Part shown: one piece after another, positions 46,131 through 57,414 of the stretch
Position numbering within the stretch: the first letter of the stretch is position 1
How the letters are laid out: every line of letters starts with the position of its first letter
Assembly (NCBI GenBank): GCA_050084515.1
Contig: CM114271.1
Location: 15,004,001-15,068,000 of the forward strand
Direction: 5' to 3'
From: Blasia pusilla
Taxonomy: Eukaryota; Marchantiophyta; Marchantiopsida; Blasiales
DNA length: 64,000 bases
Notes under the pieces: model-generated
The model's input: the letters and a program-made list of their open reading frames with translations, nothing else
Told to the model about the DNA's origin: nothing
Database searches by the model: none
Translations under genes and position numbers: made by a program

Positions 46131-48892
46131 TCGCGAGTCCAAGAAGGAAAGATCTTAGTGTGACCCACCAATGTCAAAACCTAGACTAGCTAGGAAGGGT
46201 GTTAGGACTAGGCCCTATGTAAGAGGCGTACGTATCTTGAGACAAGCCTTACGTGAGAAAGGGGCATACAAAGGCAAAGTCAAGTAAGGATTGAGACTTT
46301 GGGGCCAAGCACCAATCTATGGACGAAAAGTAAGGAACATGTGAGTAGTCAAGATGGATGAGACAACACAAGACTAGTCACGAAATGCGAAGGGCGGCAA
46401 GACAACCATGAGATGCTAAATGGGGAGTCAAGATGGGCGCTAGCCAATAGAAAAATAAAACTCGGGTTCAAGCTCCAAGTGCTTTTGGGGAGCCAAAAGT
46501 TACACAATCTTCAACTTAATCTCAAAGGTTAGCCTCCGCGAAGCCATCTTAATGTATAACTCGTCAAACGCTAATCCGCAGATCGTGAACTACGTTTGGG
46601 TTGAGGAAAAAAATCAAGGGACGGAGGGAGATAATGGGGAAGGTGGGGTTACATTCTCCCTCACTACTTGGCATACCCGCTTAAGTCCTTAAACTAGGAA
46701 ATAACAGTGATGTGTGTTTGGTTACGTTTCCTATTTGAGCTAGGGGACGCACCTTGAGGAATTAATCGTCACATTTTGGTATAGGTGTTTGGGGAGATTG
46801 GTTGAGGCTTGGGAAAGAGGCTTCAAAGTGAGACGATACATAATTGGGGAGACTTGACTCGATAAGTGCTCGGTAATTTCTCGGCTATCTACAAAAAGCC
46901 CAACCAATTGAGTCTTCGAGACTTAACCTAAATCTTCTACTAACAAAGCTCAAGGTTGAAAGGGCTTCGCAGAAAAGCTAGAAAAAATATATGTCAAACT
47001 CTATAATGACACCAAATCATAAGGATAAGGATATACAAAGGAACCACTAAAGAGTTAATTATATCAATTCCTAAAATTGATCAGCGACAACTATGAAAAC
47101 CTTAATACAAAAACTTAATTGTGGTGTTTTGTTAGCCCCCCATTTTCTTTCTTATGGGTTTTTTTCTTAAAGAAGGAGAATACGAGGGATATTGAAGGAA
47201 ACTTCTATAAGAGAAATGACATTCGTGAAAAATTCTCTAAAGAGAGACCTCTTTAATATAAACATAGCCATATGTCATGCAATGGCTTACATTACTAATA
47301 TGATGGAAATCCAAATAAGGGTACAAACAGGTGTGATTGTATGTCCCTTTGAGTCTCCCCAATAGGTCATGTACTTAGGGATGAAATTTGTCAAATTTTC
47401 TATTAAGGTGGTAGATGGAGGAGGAATGTAAAAGGCTAGTTAAAATGGTTTAGGTCCAAGCTTGGTCATTATGGTATTTATGATGGAAATCTCGACCCTC
47501 AGTCCAAATTACGACCCCCAGTCAAAATTTTAAAGGATAACCAACTACGATAACATCCGCATGCAAATGTTACAATAATTCAATTTTGAGAACCTCAACG
47601 GATTTCCGATGTTCTTAATGGGAACATAATATAAGAGATCCAATGACGTTATATGGGTGTCCCATGGGCCGCCAAATGACATGCCCAATTACAAGTTGCT
47701 TAAATGCATAACACATGCTTACATCACTAATATGGCAAGTAACACAAGGGGCCATGTTTTCCCCTTGTGAAGGAGTATTAGACAAGTTGTAGAGGCATAT
47801 GAGAATCGGTTCACACAATATGGGATGTATGCATTCCTATGATATTATATTTGAGAATCCAGATTTGATAGAGTTTGTTAGACGGCCCATATCGGTATGA
47901 TATACATAATTTATCATTAGTTTAGGAATTTAAACAATTTTCCTTTCATCCCAAAAATCACATAAGACTAACAAAATTCCTCTTAAAAAAAACTCCCCTA
48001 TCCCCTCACCCTCAAGTTGGAGGCACTTAGTGTGCTTCTCTTGGTGGATGATTGGCATTGGGCCAAGCAAGTGAGATGCATGAGGAGGAGGGCATGTTTT
48101 TCTATATGCAATGTTTTTTCATGCCTCATGTTTCAACTTGCCCTAACCAGGCGATGTGTGCTCCTTGGCACTCAAGAAGGGAAAGGGAAATGCTACATCT
48201 CACACTTGGATGGAAATGGGCGATGGCAAGGTGCACCCTCTTTCGGACAATATTGAGCCAAGCTTACTGCATAGAATCCTTGAGTGGAGCTGGTCGCACC
48301 CGGGACATCCTAACCTATGTCATAACTTATGAAAGCATACTTTGACAAGAACCAATTCACGAGTGCCAATTCCTCCATATTAGGGAAGATAGCAAGTATC
48401 ATGGTGGCCTTAATATGATGCCTCGCGCTTATTCATCCTCGGATTAGAAAGCCCGAGGTTAGGTTAGTGAACCTTGATCCCTCTCTAAAATTCTGATGGA
48501 AAGGAAGGTTAATTGTTTTACGTTATCCTTACTGTTGTGCAAGAGACTATACCAAAATGGGCAACTCCTCCCCTGTAGAACAGCAGGTCGTGTGTTCGAA
48601 TGTGGGTGGTATGTTTGACTTTGTCTAAGTGTCTCTCACTACTTAACTCGACTCTCACCCTCCATGGTTTAACTTGAGGATGAATAGACACGAGAATACA
48701 ATGGAATGTCATATGAATAATACAATGCAAAAATGCCAACTACTTCATCTTTCTTTGGAGGCCCTCCCACGAGGGAAGGGTTATGGAGTTAGGGATTAGC
48801 ATATGGTGGGGTCTCAAAATAGGGGGTCCTAAAATGGTACTACCTCCTTTGATCATTTCGGCCCGGCATAACCCCATTGGAGATATTTCTTC
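46131..48892. other. Intergenic DNA, no gene recognised
   Basis: Moderately AT-rich sequence beginning where the second gypsy element breaks off. Open frames are short and none shows a known domain. A TTCGAAT word at about 48595, inside a segment of tRNA-like flavour, is too weak to call. Confidence 0.5.
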
Positions 48893-49095
48893 TAATAAAC
48901 CTTAATTAAAAATACATACATATCATTCTACGGGGCCCTATTGCAACATCCTACTTTTTATAATAAACCTTAATTAAAAAATACATACGTAATGTTATAA
49001 TGGGGCCCTATTGGAACGTCTTACTTCTTATAATAAACCTTAATTAAAAAATACATACGTAATATTATAATGGGGCCCTATTTGAACGTCCTACT
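48893..49095. repeat. Three tandem units of about 68-70 bp
   Basis: Units start with TAATAAACCTTAATTAAAAA at 48893, 48961 and 49031 and share GGGGCCCTATT and a CGTCYTACT-like end. Units two and three are closest to each other. Confidence 0.85.
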
Positions 49096-51119
49096 ACGAC
49101 AGAACTCCGTTTAGAAACACTACGGGCACGGCGCTACGGTGGGCCCTTTGAGCCGCCTCCGCAGGACTAACACCGACTGCCCGTAGTTATTTGGACGTGC
49201 GCCGATGAGGGGAACGGGAGGCTTATGGAGTCGAATGGGATTCGCTGACTGTATGGAATGAAGATTAATAATGGCTGTGCACGTGGAGAGCACGGGGGTA
49301 TTACCGGGAACCGGAAGGTTCCCGGTTTTTACAGCCGGCAAATGGTATTCCCGGTTTGTGAACCGGTTCCCAGGCACTATCTGAGAAGAAAGAAATACCT
49401 CCTTCCCGAGCAGTTTGTTCCCGACGACTTCCGAACGGAACGGGCAGTTTTGATTTTCGACCGGCTAGGGGTTATGGGAAAAAGATGCACTTCGATAAAA
49501 AAGAGCCGGTGTGGTTATGGCCACACCGGCTCGCCCCCGCACGTTGCGCAGCAGTTTGACCAGCTTCTCAAGGATCGCGAGTCAGAGTGAGTGAGTGAGC
49601 GAGCGAGCGAGCGAGCGAGGAGAGGGAGTGAGTCAGCGATCGTCCGTTTCTTGCTCGCATGATTGCAGTCCGCTCGCAGCAGACGTGAGAATTCGCAGGA
49701 TTCCCAACTGCGCTGCACAACTTCTCCACTCCTCTGTAAAGAAAACCGAGGAGTTTTCACTCCGTTTGCATCTGAAGTTTGACCGCAACCGCGCGCGCGC
49801 TGTGTCTCACTGCGTCGTTCTTCTTGCAGTTCGGATCAAGGGATACATCCATTGATGAATGAATCAAGCGTTCAATCAGTCACTTCATCAAGCAATCAAG
49901 CAAGGAATCAGTCAATGAATGGAGAGTGAGTGCGTGAGTGAGTGAGCGATGATGAGCATGTAGGGGAAGGATTTGGGATCTGCAACTGCACGACGGCGGC
50001 GTCGAATGCCGGAGCGGGTGGCGCTTTTGTTTTCTTCAGAGCAATCATGCGTGTAGAAAGCTAGGCAGTGCCCTGATTTGCTCCTCGAGCATGGATTTTC
50101 CGGATTTCATGAGCAACAGCGACGACGACGACGACCGCAATCTTGCAATCGAACTGCGGACTGTGGCGTGCGGTTAGAAGACTGAGCAGCACAGGGTTGC
50201 GGAAGAAGGCGGAGAAGAAGAAGAAGAAGAAGAAGAAGAGTCAAGAGTCAGAGAACAAAACTTCCGTTTCTAGATTTCGTGATGGGGAGATGATATCATG
50301 TGCTGCTGCCGATTCGGAAAGTGGGCCCAGAGTAGACCGCACTGACTGTGCGGTCGATGGTACGGTACAGCAGTAGTAATCACGATTGCGATTCTGCGCA
50401 TTGACTTGAAGTTCGTCGCCCATCTTTGCGAGAGCTTATGTGGCCTCGTCTCATCTCCCATCGGCCCACAGTTCTCGCCACAAAGCTCGGGCTACTTTCT
50501 CTTTCTCACCTGCCAGCACTTTTACCAATCTCACCCAAAGCCTGCGGATCTACTCTCTCTTTGTTTTCAGATCTCTCCGTCTCGTCCTCCTCGTCCTCCT
50601 TCTGCTTCTGCGTCTTCATCTGCTTCTCCTGGTGTTCAGAGTGCGGTGATCGGAGGATTCACAGGAGGGGGAGCAGTGCGAGCACAGGAGATCCTCGGAT
50701 TCCTGTTAGCCATGACTCCGAGGATTTGAGCTGTGGAATGCGAATGTACGTGCGCTAGGGTTAGGTTTGGAACGTTGGCGTAGTCGCAGATCGGTGGTAG
50801 AGAGCAGAGCAGCTGAGACGCCCCCCGAGTGCAGAGGGCGAATGCTTCATTTTTCCGGGTATTGCGTGGAGGTGAAGCTCACGACATCGATGCCCGGTGA
50901 GAGCTGGAGCTAAATGACAGCTCCCGAAACAGGAATTTCGCCCGTACAGGTTTTAGATGTTGCAGAATTGCAATCGCTGGCTGGAGGGATTCTAGCGTCC
51001 GGATGTGAGAGTTCCGAAGTGCGAGGCTAGAGATTCTCAGGGCGCACAATCACACGCGCGCCTGGATCAGGAGAGCAACCATCAGCTACTACAAGGGCGT
51101 AGTCGGAGATTCGCCGAGC
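49096..51119 (+). other. Upstream region and probable long 5' leader of AVT6
   Basis: GC content rises toward the transporter gene. The region contains a palindrome-rich stretch at 49.29-49.38 kb (repeated GGGAACCGG/CCGGTTCCC words), a perfect hairpin at 49503-49532, microsatellites (GAGT/GAGC at 49586-49620; GAA at 50211-50240) and several short upstream open frames. No TATA box or transcription start can be fixed. Part of it is likely transcribed as 5' UTR, possibly spliced. Confidence 0.5.
49503..49532. repeat. Perfect 12-bp inverted repeat
   Basis: GAGCCGGTGTGG, six bases, then CCACACCGGCTC. A strong GC-rich hairpin about 1.6 kb upstream of the transporter start codon. No family is recognised. 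Confidence 0.9.
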
Positions 51120-52697
51120 ATGCTGAACGCAGAGAAATCGCTCCTGCCGGCGCAGCTCATAGAGCTACAAGCTATTCATGAGGAGGGTCTGCGCACCTTC
51201 TCTCCCGATCCCCAATCGCATCCAGCGGGAAAATCTTCGGACAGATCAGGACTTCTTCCCGCTGGAGGAGCGAGGTCGGACAGCTTTCTTCCGGATGTAG
51301 CTCCTGTGGGCGATGGTTTATTCCCCGGCAAAGTCTCACCATCCCCGCGACCCTCCAACAAGGGGCCCGTCGATGTGCTACCCCTGTTGGCCAGACATGG
51401 CAGTCTGTCAAGCGGAGAGGAGGAGGGTACTCCGAGGACGCTGGACAAACAAGCCCAGCATTCTGGAGCAAGCCTGCGCAGTGCGGTTTTCAATCTGTCC
51501 ACCACAATCATCGGGGCCGGAATCATGGCGCTGCCTGCCGCCATGAGGGTTTTAGGCGTGCTGCTGGGGTTAATAATAATTCTCGTCATGGGCTTCTTGT
51601 CCACGATCAGCCTGGAGATGGTGGTTCGGTACTGCAATCAGATGAAAGCGTGGGCGTATGCAGACATGGTGCACGGATCTTGGGGTAGGACGGGGCGTTT
51701 CATAGCGCAGCTGTGCATCATCATAAACAATGGCGGGATTCTCATCGTTTACTTGATCATCATGGGAGACGTAATGTCGGGCTCCAAGGATCACAAAGGT
51801 CTGTTCGAAGAATGGTCGCGGGGATCGGGATGGTGGACGAACCGGAAGTTCGTGCTGGCGATCACTCTTCTCTTCGTCCTGGGTCCGCTGACCAGCCTGA
51901 AGAGAATCGATTCATTGGAGATTTCTTCCGCCGCATCTGTGGTCCTGGCGCTGCTGTTCGTGGTCCTGTCCTGCGGAATTGCCTTCGTGAAGCTCGTGGA
52001 GGGGAAATTGGCCACACCCCGCATGCTCCCGGCCTTCAGGTCCAAGAAGGAGCTCTTGGATCTCCTCACGGTGATCCCCATCATGACCAACGCCTTCGTC
52101 TGCCAATTCAACATCCCCCCCATCTTCTACGAGCTGCGTGAAAGGACCGAGGCGAGGATGATCAAAGTGGGCCGCGTTTCGCTCATTCTGTGCGTGGCGG
52201 TGTACGCAGCGACCGCTCTCTCGGGCTACCTCCTCTTCGGGGATGCCACAGACGCCGACGTGCTGTCCAACTTCGACAGAGATCTGGGCATTTCCCACAG
52301 CCAGTTCTGGGACGACGTGATCCGCGTGGGCTATGTGGTCCATCTCTTCTTCGTGTTCCCAGTCATCCACTTCTCGTTCAGGGAAACCGTCGACTCCCTC
52401 CTCTTCCCCGGAGCGCGGCCCCTGCGGGACACCAATTTCAGGTTCACGGCTCTCAATTTCGTGCTTCTCAACATCATCTACATCGGCTCCGCATTGATCC
52501 CCAACATATGGGTCGCCTTCCGGTTCACGGGGGCCACCACGGGACTGGCACTGGGCTTCATGTTCCCGGCTCTGGTGGCAATCAAGTCCAGAGGCGGAAG
52601 CGTTTCGGAGCAGAAAATCGCGTGGGGCATTCTGCTCATGGCGGTTGTTGTGAGTGTGGTGGGTGTCAGCACCCAGATCTATTCTGCCGCCACTTAG
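51120..52697 (+). CDS. AVT6-type amino acid transporter (SLC38-like, AAAP family)
   Basis: Single-exon reading frame of 525 codons. After about 115 hydrophilic, presumably cytosolic residues rich in Ser, Pro and Gly, the first membrane segment begins with SAVFNLSTTIIGAGIMALPAA (residues about 121-141), the hallmark of the SLC38/AVT6 group. About ten more membrane segments follow, including TLLFVLGPLTSLKRI, TVIPIMTNAFVCQFNIPPI and FRFTGATTGLALGFMFP. Relatives in Arabidopsis (AVT6) export neutral or acidic amino acids from the vacuole; substrate and membrane here are inferred. The N-terminus is longer than I expect for the family. The start at 51120 is the first ATG of the frame. The codons are GC-rich compared with the surrounding DNA. 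Confidence 0.9.
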   Translation: MLNAEKSLLPAQLIELQAIHEEGLRTFSPDPQSHPAGKSSDRSGLLPAGGARSDSFLPDVAPVGDGLFPGKVSPSPRPSNKGPVDVLPLLARHGSLSSGEEEGTPRTLDKQAQHSGASLRSAVFNLSTTIIGAGIMALPAAMRVLGVLLGLIIILVMGFLSTISLEMVVRYCNQMKAWAYADMVHGSWGRTGRFIAQLCIIINNGGILIVYLIIMGDVMSGSKDHKGLFEEWSRGSGWWTNRKFVLAITLLFVLGPLTSLKRIDSLEISSAASVVLALLFVVLSCGIAFVKLVEGKLATPRMLPAFRSKKELLDLLTVIPIMTNAFVCQFNIPPIFYELRERTEARMIKVGRVSLILCVAVYAATALSGYLLFGDATDADVLSNFDRDLGISHSQFWDDVIRVGYVVHLFFVFPVIHFSFRETVDSLLFPGARPLRDTNFRFTALNFVLLNIIYIGSALIPNIWVAFRFTGATTGLALGFMFPALVAIKSRGGSVSEQKIAWGILLMAVVVSVVGVSTQIYSAAT

Positions 52698-52954
52698 AGA
52701 CGCCATTTCCAGGCGCTTCGCTTCATGTAAGTAGTCTCCCCACCGGCCATCACAGAACTGCTGCGGCTGTCCACGACCGATGTTCGTCGTAGCACCAAGA
52801 ATGGGGAGCGGTCGCAGATCTCTCGAATACTACTCTCTGTCTGCGTCATCTCAGTTCCCCAAATGTTTACACTTTGATTCAGCTTCGTCGGTGTAAGTCT
52901 GCCTTCATTTCATCTGGTGCTTTTCTCAGCACATGAAGACTACGAGCCCCATGT

Positions 52955-52980
52955 TCTCTCTCTCTCTCTCTCTCTCTCTC
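52955..52980. repeat. CT dinucleotide microsatellite
   Basis: Thirteen uninterrupted CT/TC repeats about 260 bp after the transporter stop codon, at the entry to the minisatellite region. Confidence 0.9.
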
Positions 52981-53059
52981 GTTGTTTGGTCAGCACTCAC
53001 ACTATATGAGAAGAGGGAGACACTCTCACGTAGTGTGGTACCTTCTTCACTTGCTTCTC

Positions 53060-54330
53060 TCTCTACACCCATCCCAGTCTCATGCACCGTCCAACCAGGG
53101 CGCGGGGTCTATGGTCGCAAGGCTACGAGAGGCACTACTTAATGAGTACAGTCTCTCCCTCTCTGTAGGACTGTGTGAAAGCTAGAGAGCATCACATAGA
53201 ACAGGGGATCTCGTAGGACCTCTTTGGTTGTGCTCAAATTGTTGGACACTTTTAAGTCACAGTCCATTAGCCCTGTTGGGTCCCTGAGGACAATAAAAAA
53301 ACACTTTCTCTCTCCCTCTCTCCTCTCTCCTCTCCCTGGTTTGGTCAGCACTCACACTATATGAGAGTGCCTCCCTCCTCTCATATGGTACCTCCCTCAC
53401 TTCTTCCTCTCTCTACACCCATCCCAGCCTCGAGCACCGTCCAACTAGGTCGCGGGGTCTATGGTCGCAAGGCTACGACAGGCACTACTTAATGTGTACA
53501 GTCTCTCTCTCCCTGGGTGGTGCACGTCTTTCCAAACCATGCCTAGTGTGGTACGGGGTTGAAAGACTGGAACAAGCACTGATTTATGTGTACTCTCTCA
53601 CACATGCACTATATGAGAGTGTCTCCCTCCTCTCATGTGGCACCTCCTTCACTTCCCCCTCTCTCTACATCCATCCCAGTACGGAGCACCGTCCAACCGA
53701 GGCGCAGGGTCAGAGTAGACTTTCTCTTTCTCTCTCTCTCTCTCTCCCATCCCAGTCTCAAGCACCGTCCAACCAGGGCGCGGGGTCTATGTTGGCAAGG
53801 CTACGACAGGCAATACTTAATGAGTACACTCTCTGCTAGCATTCCCAGCAACGTCCAACCAGGGCATGGGATCTATGGTCGCAAGGCTATGACAGGCACT
53901 ACTTAATGAGTAGAGTCTCTGCTGGCACTCTGTTCAAGCAGGGAGCGGGACCTATGGTTGCAAGGATACTGCAGGCACTACTTTATGTGTACTGTGCCTC
54001 TGTCTGTGTGTGGTTGCAAGGCTATGACGTGCACTACTTAATGAGTGCAGTCTCTGTGTGTGGATGGTAAGCTCTTTCACTGTTCTCATATGGCATTTTT
54101 CTCACTTCTAACACCTTGTGCACCCATTCCAAACACAATTCAACCAGATCACGGGGTCCATAGTAGCTAGGCTACAACAGGGACTACTTGACAGCAAATG
54201 GTTGCAAGGTCACAACAGGCACTACTTAACGACACGGGGCATACGGTCACAAAGCCACAACAGGCACTCCTTAATGAGTGCATTCAGGAGTGCAGTCTCT
54301 CCTCACGTGACGACAGGATCTTCTACTTAA
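53060..54330. repeat. Degenerate minisatellite downstream of AVT6
   Basis: A unit of roughly 80 bp or more recurs with decreasing fidelity. It runs CACCGTCCAACCAGGGCGCG, then GGTCTATGGTCGCAAGGCTA, then GGCACTACTTAATGAGTACA, often preceded by CTCTCTACACCCATCCCAG. Good copies start near 53085, 53435, 53763 and 53849; weaker ones lie near 53688, 53935, 54010, 54135 and 54200. Spacing is irregular, with CT-rich filler between units. Open frames across it simply translate the repeat. Confidence 0.85.
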
Positions 54331-55112
54331 TGGAGTACACTCTCGCACTCTCCAACCATAGTTATGCAATAATCTTTTCCCAGCAGTGAGAGTTAAGGCA
54401 AGGTGTAACTGGATCCCTCTCTTTCAGGCTGGTGCCTTATGCCACATGTGAAAGCAATGGAGTGAAGTAGGTTTACACACCACGAGGAATTGTACTTGAC
54501 CATATCATTCTCTACTGGTCCTTCAAATTGTGGGAACAACAACAACCCATCATTGTGTCCCTCTTGTAGTGTGACTCTAGAGCTATCAGTCGCACTTGGC
54601 CGCAAATTGGTTGAAGGCAAAAGTGTATACTTTTCATGCCACATGAATTCAGTACCAAACACACCTGACCTTGAGTGGACAGTTTGTCACCAGATTCTCC
54701 TCCATTGAGCTCTTGTGGGTTCGATTGCTATGCAGTTCAAGATTTACCCAAGGCCTCAAAGGATGATTGGCTGGAACTGTGAATCATGATCTCCCAGGGC
54801 GGACAGATTATGTGTGTTATCTTGAACAAGTGACGGTGGGGTCCTGATCATCAAACCCATCTAGATGCTTGGACAGGATTGTGTACCAGCAGACTGGCTG
54901 CTTAATTAAGTGATGTAGATGTGACGAAACCGTCTTCTATTTCTCTTCCTTTCCAAGATGCACTCTCTCGTCTGTTTAGCCACTCCTTACGAGTGGTAGG
55001 TGCTGTCATTTGTAAGTGGCTGTGCAGTTTCTTCTCATTCTCAATGATTCTGTCTTTTCGTGTACTTGGTGTCTCTAGTCTCCGCAAAGTGAAACCTTTG
55101 GAGACTAAAAAT
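54331..55112. other. Intergenic DNA, nothing recognised
   Basis: Balanced base composition, no recognisable coding or repeat family, leading into the tandem duplication. Confidence 0.5.
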
Positions 55113-55474
55113 TGTGGGAATGTGATAGCAGGTTGGTCATCCAATGCTCTCATTGTCCCCAAGGCGCATGCTACATGCCTTGTACCTGTGGGAGATTTTC
55201 TACACATAACCTTTGTACTTTGGATTTGACCTCTCTGAGTGGAGTGAATCCATTTTACAACTTCCAACCTTTCGTGGCATGATGTGTCATAGCCACCAAA
55301 GTGTGGGAATGTGGTAACACGTCGGTCTTCCAATGCTCTCATTGTCCCCAAGGTGCATGCCACACGCCTTGTACCTGTGGGAGTTTTTCTCCACATAACC
55401 TTTGTACTTTGGATTGACCTCTACAAGTGGAGTGCATCCATTTTCCAACTTCCGACTTTTTGTGTCATAGCCAC
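55113..55474. repeat. Tandem duplication with about 190-bp period
   Basis: Both units begin GTGGGAATGTG (55113 and 55303) and share CCAATGCTCTCATTGTCCCC, GCCTTGTACCTGTGGGAG and CATAACCTTTGTACTTTGGA, ending TGTCATAGCCACCA. On the minus strand a 164-codon frame (54902-55396) runs through both units and encodes a repeated RKxPTGTR-VAC-LGTMRAL segment. Whether it is ever translated is unknown. Confidence 0.85.
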
Positions 55475-57414
55475 CACGGTTCTCAAACAATCTTCAAAAG
55501 GTCGATTCCGCAGCATGGGTAGATTTATTTAGATTCCAAATCTGTCTTTCCATGAACCTGAAGTTGTGGATGTTTCCATTAAGAGATGCTACTACATTAA
55601 CCCCTTCCATTTGACTTCTTGCACCATGTGGTCATGAAATCATGGAATTCAAGCCCAAGAGGGATGCATTTGGGACCAAGGGAAGAAGGAAATAATTATA
55701 CATAAAGTTCTAATGAGAACAAATGTACATATTTCTTCATTTGGAAAAGAAACCCTCAAGTGATGTTTGTTAATATTAACATTATTATTAAGATTGGAAG
55801 ACATAAACAACTGGAAATATTAACGTAGGATGTTAATAATGTCGTTGGAAGAAATAAGAATTTATTTCCTCAAAGTATTACCATTCTTGTTCCAATACTT
55901 ATATGGCTAACGTGGAGAAAAGTTCAAATCCAATTTTTGAAGGATCATCTAAAACTAAGATACTAGGCTTTGGAATATAGCCACTAATCAATATGAAGAT
56001 GGTTTGCGAGTAGTATGACATTCTTAGTAAGATCTACTAGGCTAAGCCCAAATGAAAAAAATAAAGAAATAAAACATAAAACAGCCTCTAAGTAGATTTC
56101 AAAGAAACTTGTAATCTCATTGTTCATTTCAATTTTTCAGGTTGAAAAAACGGAATTGAATTTTTAAAATAATTAGTAGTGGAGAAACCTTGGCCAAAGA
56201 AAATGTTTCCCACATTAATTTTTGTTAAATTTCTATCACTTAAACCAATGTGAGAACCTCTTTACAATAATGTCAAAAAAGTAGGAAAGTAAAATATCGA
56301 GAAGTCACAATTGCAATGGCTCCATGATGTTTAAGCATTAAAACAACTTCTTTGGTCATACCGGTTGGATTTCAAAGATTTTTGTGAGATTCACGTCATG
56401 TTGCAAATAGATATATCTAAATGTGATGAAGGCTCTTTACATGTTAGACTTAGCTCCATTTCTTATCATAAATTTTGGCTAGAATGGAAGATTTTGGGAT
56501 AGATACCATCATAGCCAATGTAGGGATATTAGGGGGTGTCATTTTACTAGCCATCCAGGGTTTTACGTTTCCCTGGAACTCTCTATCTGGGGACTCGTCG
56601 GATCCCAAACATGTAGCTCTTGAGCTTCCCGCTTTGGCGCTCCCGGGGAGTGTCTATCTTGACCGTTTTGATTTCTTCCCAAATAACCCCCATGGAATTA
56701 GAGTTGTCGTAGGTGACATGCATAGGTATATGGGATGCTGTAAAACTCCCGTCCCCTCCTCTTCCGGAAATAGCCCAAATGCCTTTCCAAGCCGGTAAAA
56801 TGGCACCCCCTATTATAAGAGTTCAAGCATATGGTAGAATAGATTATTTTAAAAAATAGTGAGTATTTCCGGGCAACTTACTATCCATGAAAGAATACGA
56901 ATCCCGGACAGACGGAAATCGCATCACCGGAAGGAGTTAGGGTTCAGTTGACCGGCGCAGAAGGTCATGAGCGGTAGGGCAGTAGAGAGACGAAATGGAG
57001 TGCACTGAAGCTCATGGGTATGGAAATCTGCAGGCGACTCCGTTTCTGAAATGGCCGTCGCGATGCTATGTTGTTCAGGACGGGCGCTCGGGGTAATTAG
57101 CAGTGGTTTGCAGGCGTGCGAATGGGGGAGAAGTGGCCAGGAATTCGCTGAGGTGTGTTATGGATTGTAGTTGCAAAAATTTAGCAAAAATTGCGGAAGT
57201 GTAGGTAAGTTCGCGTGGTTCTTCGTGTGGTTTTCTGCCTTCTTCGTGATGTAGGAGGCCTATGCGGTCCGCAAGGTGCAGGCGGTTCTCGAGGAATGGA
57301 GCCCGGACTTCTTCTTGCCTGTTCGATTAAGTGGAAGTAGGCCGGAGAAGACAGGAAAATTCAACGAAGTTGTAGGGTGGAAAGACTTGCAAAGCTTTCA
57401 AGAGGGGAGCGACA
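55475..57414. other. AT-rich spacer and MFAP1 upstream region
   Basis: 55.5-56.8 kb is AT-rich without a recognised gene; a 107-codon frame at 56475-56798 has one hydrophobic stretch but no known domain. From about 56.9 kb the composition becomes richer in G and C, which fits promoter and 5' UTR sequence of the splicing-factor gene. Confidence 0.5.

Noticed and set aside
48535-48610. tRNA gene or tRNA-derived SINE
   Set aside because: Only a TTCGAAT B-box-like word is present; no acceptor, D or T stem pairs convincingly.
51912-52706. 264-codon open frame on the minus strand under the AVT6 gene
   Set aside because: It is the shadow of a GC-rich membrane-protein frame; the product is His/Glu/Gly-rich low complexity without domains, while the plus frame is a clear transporter.
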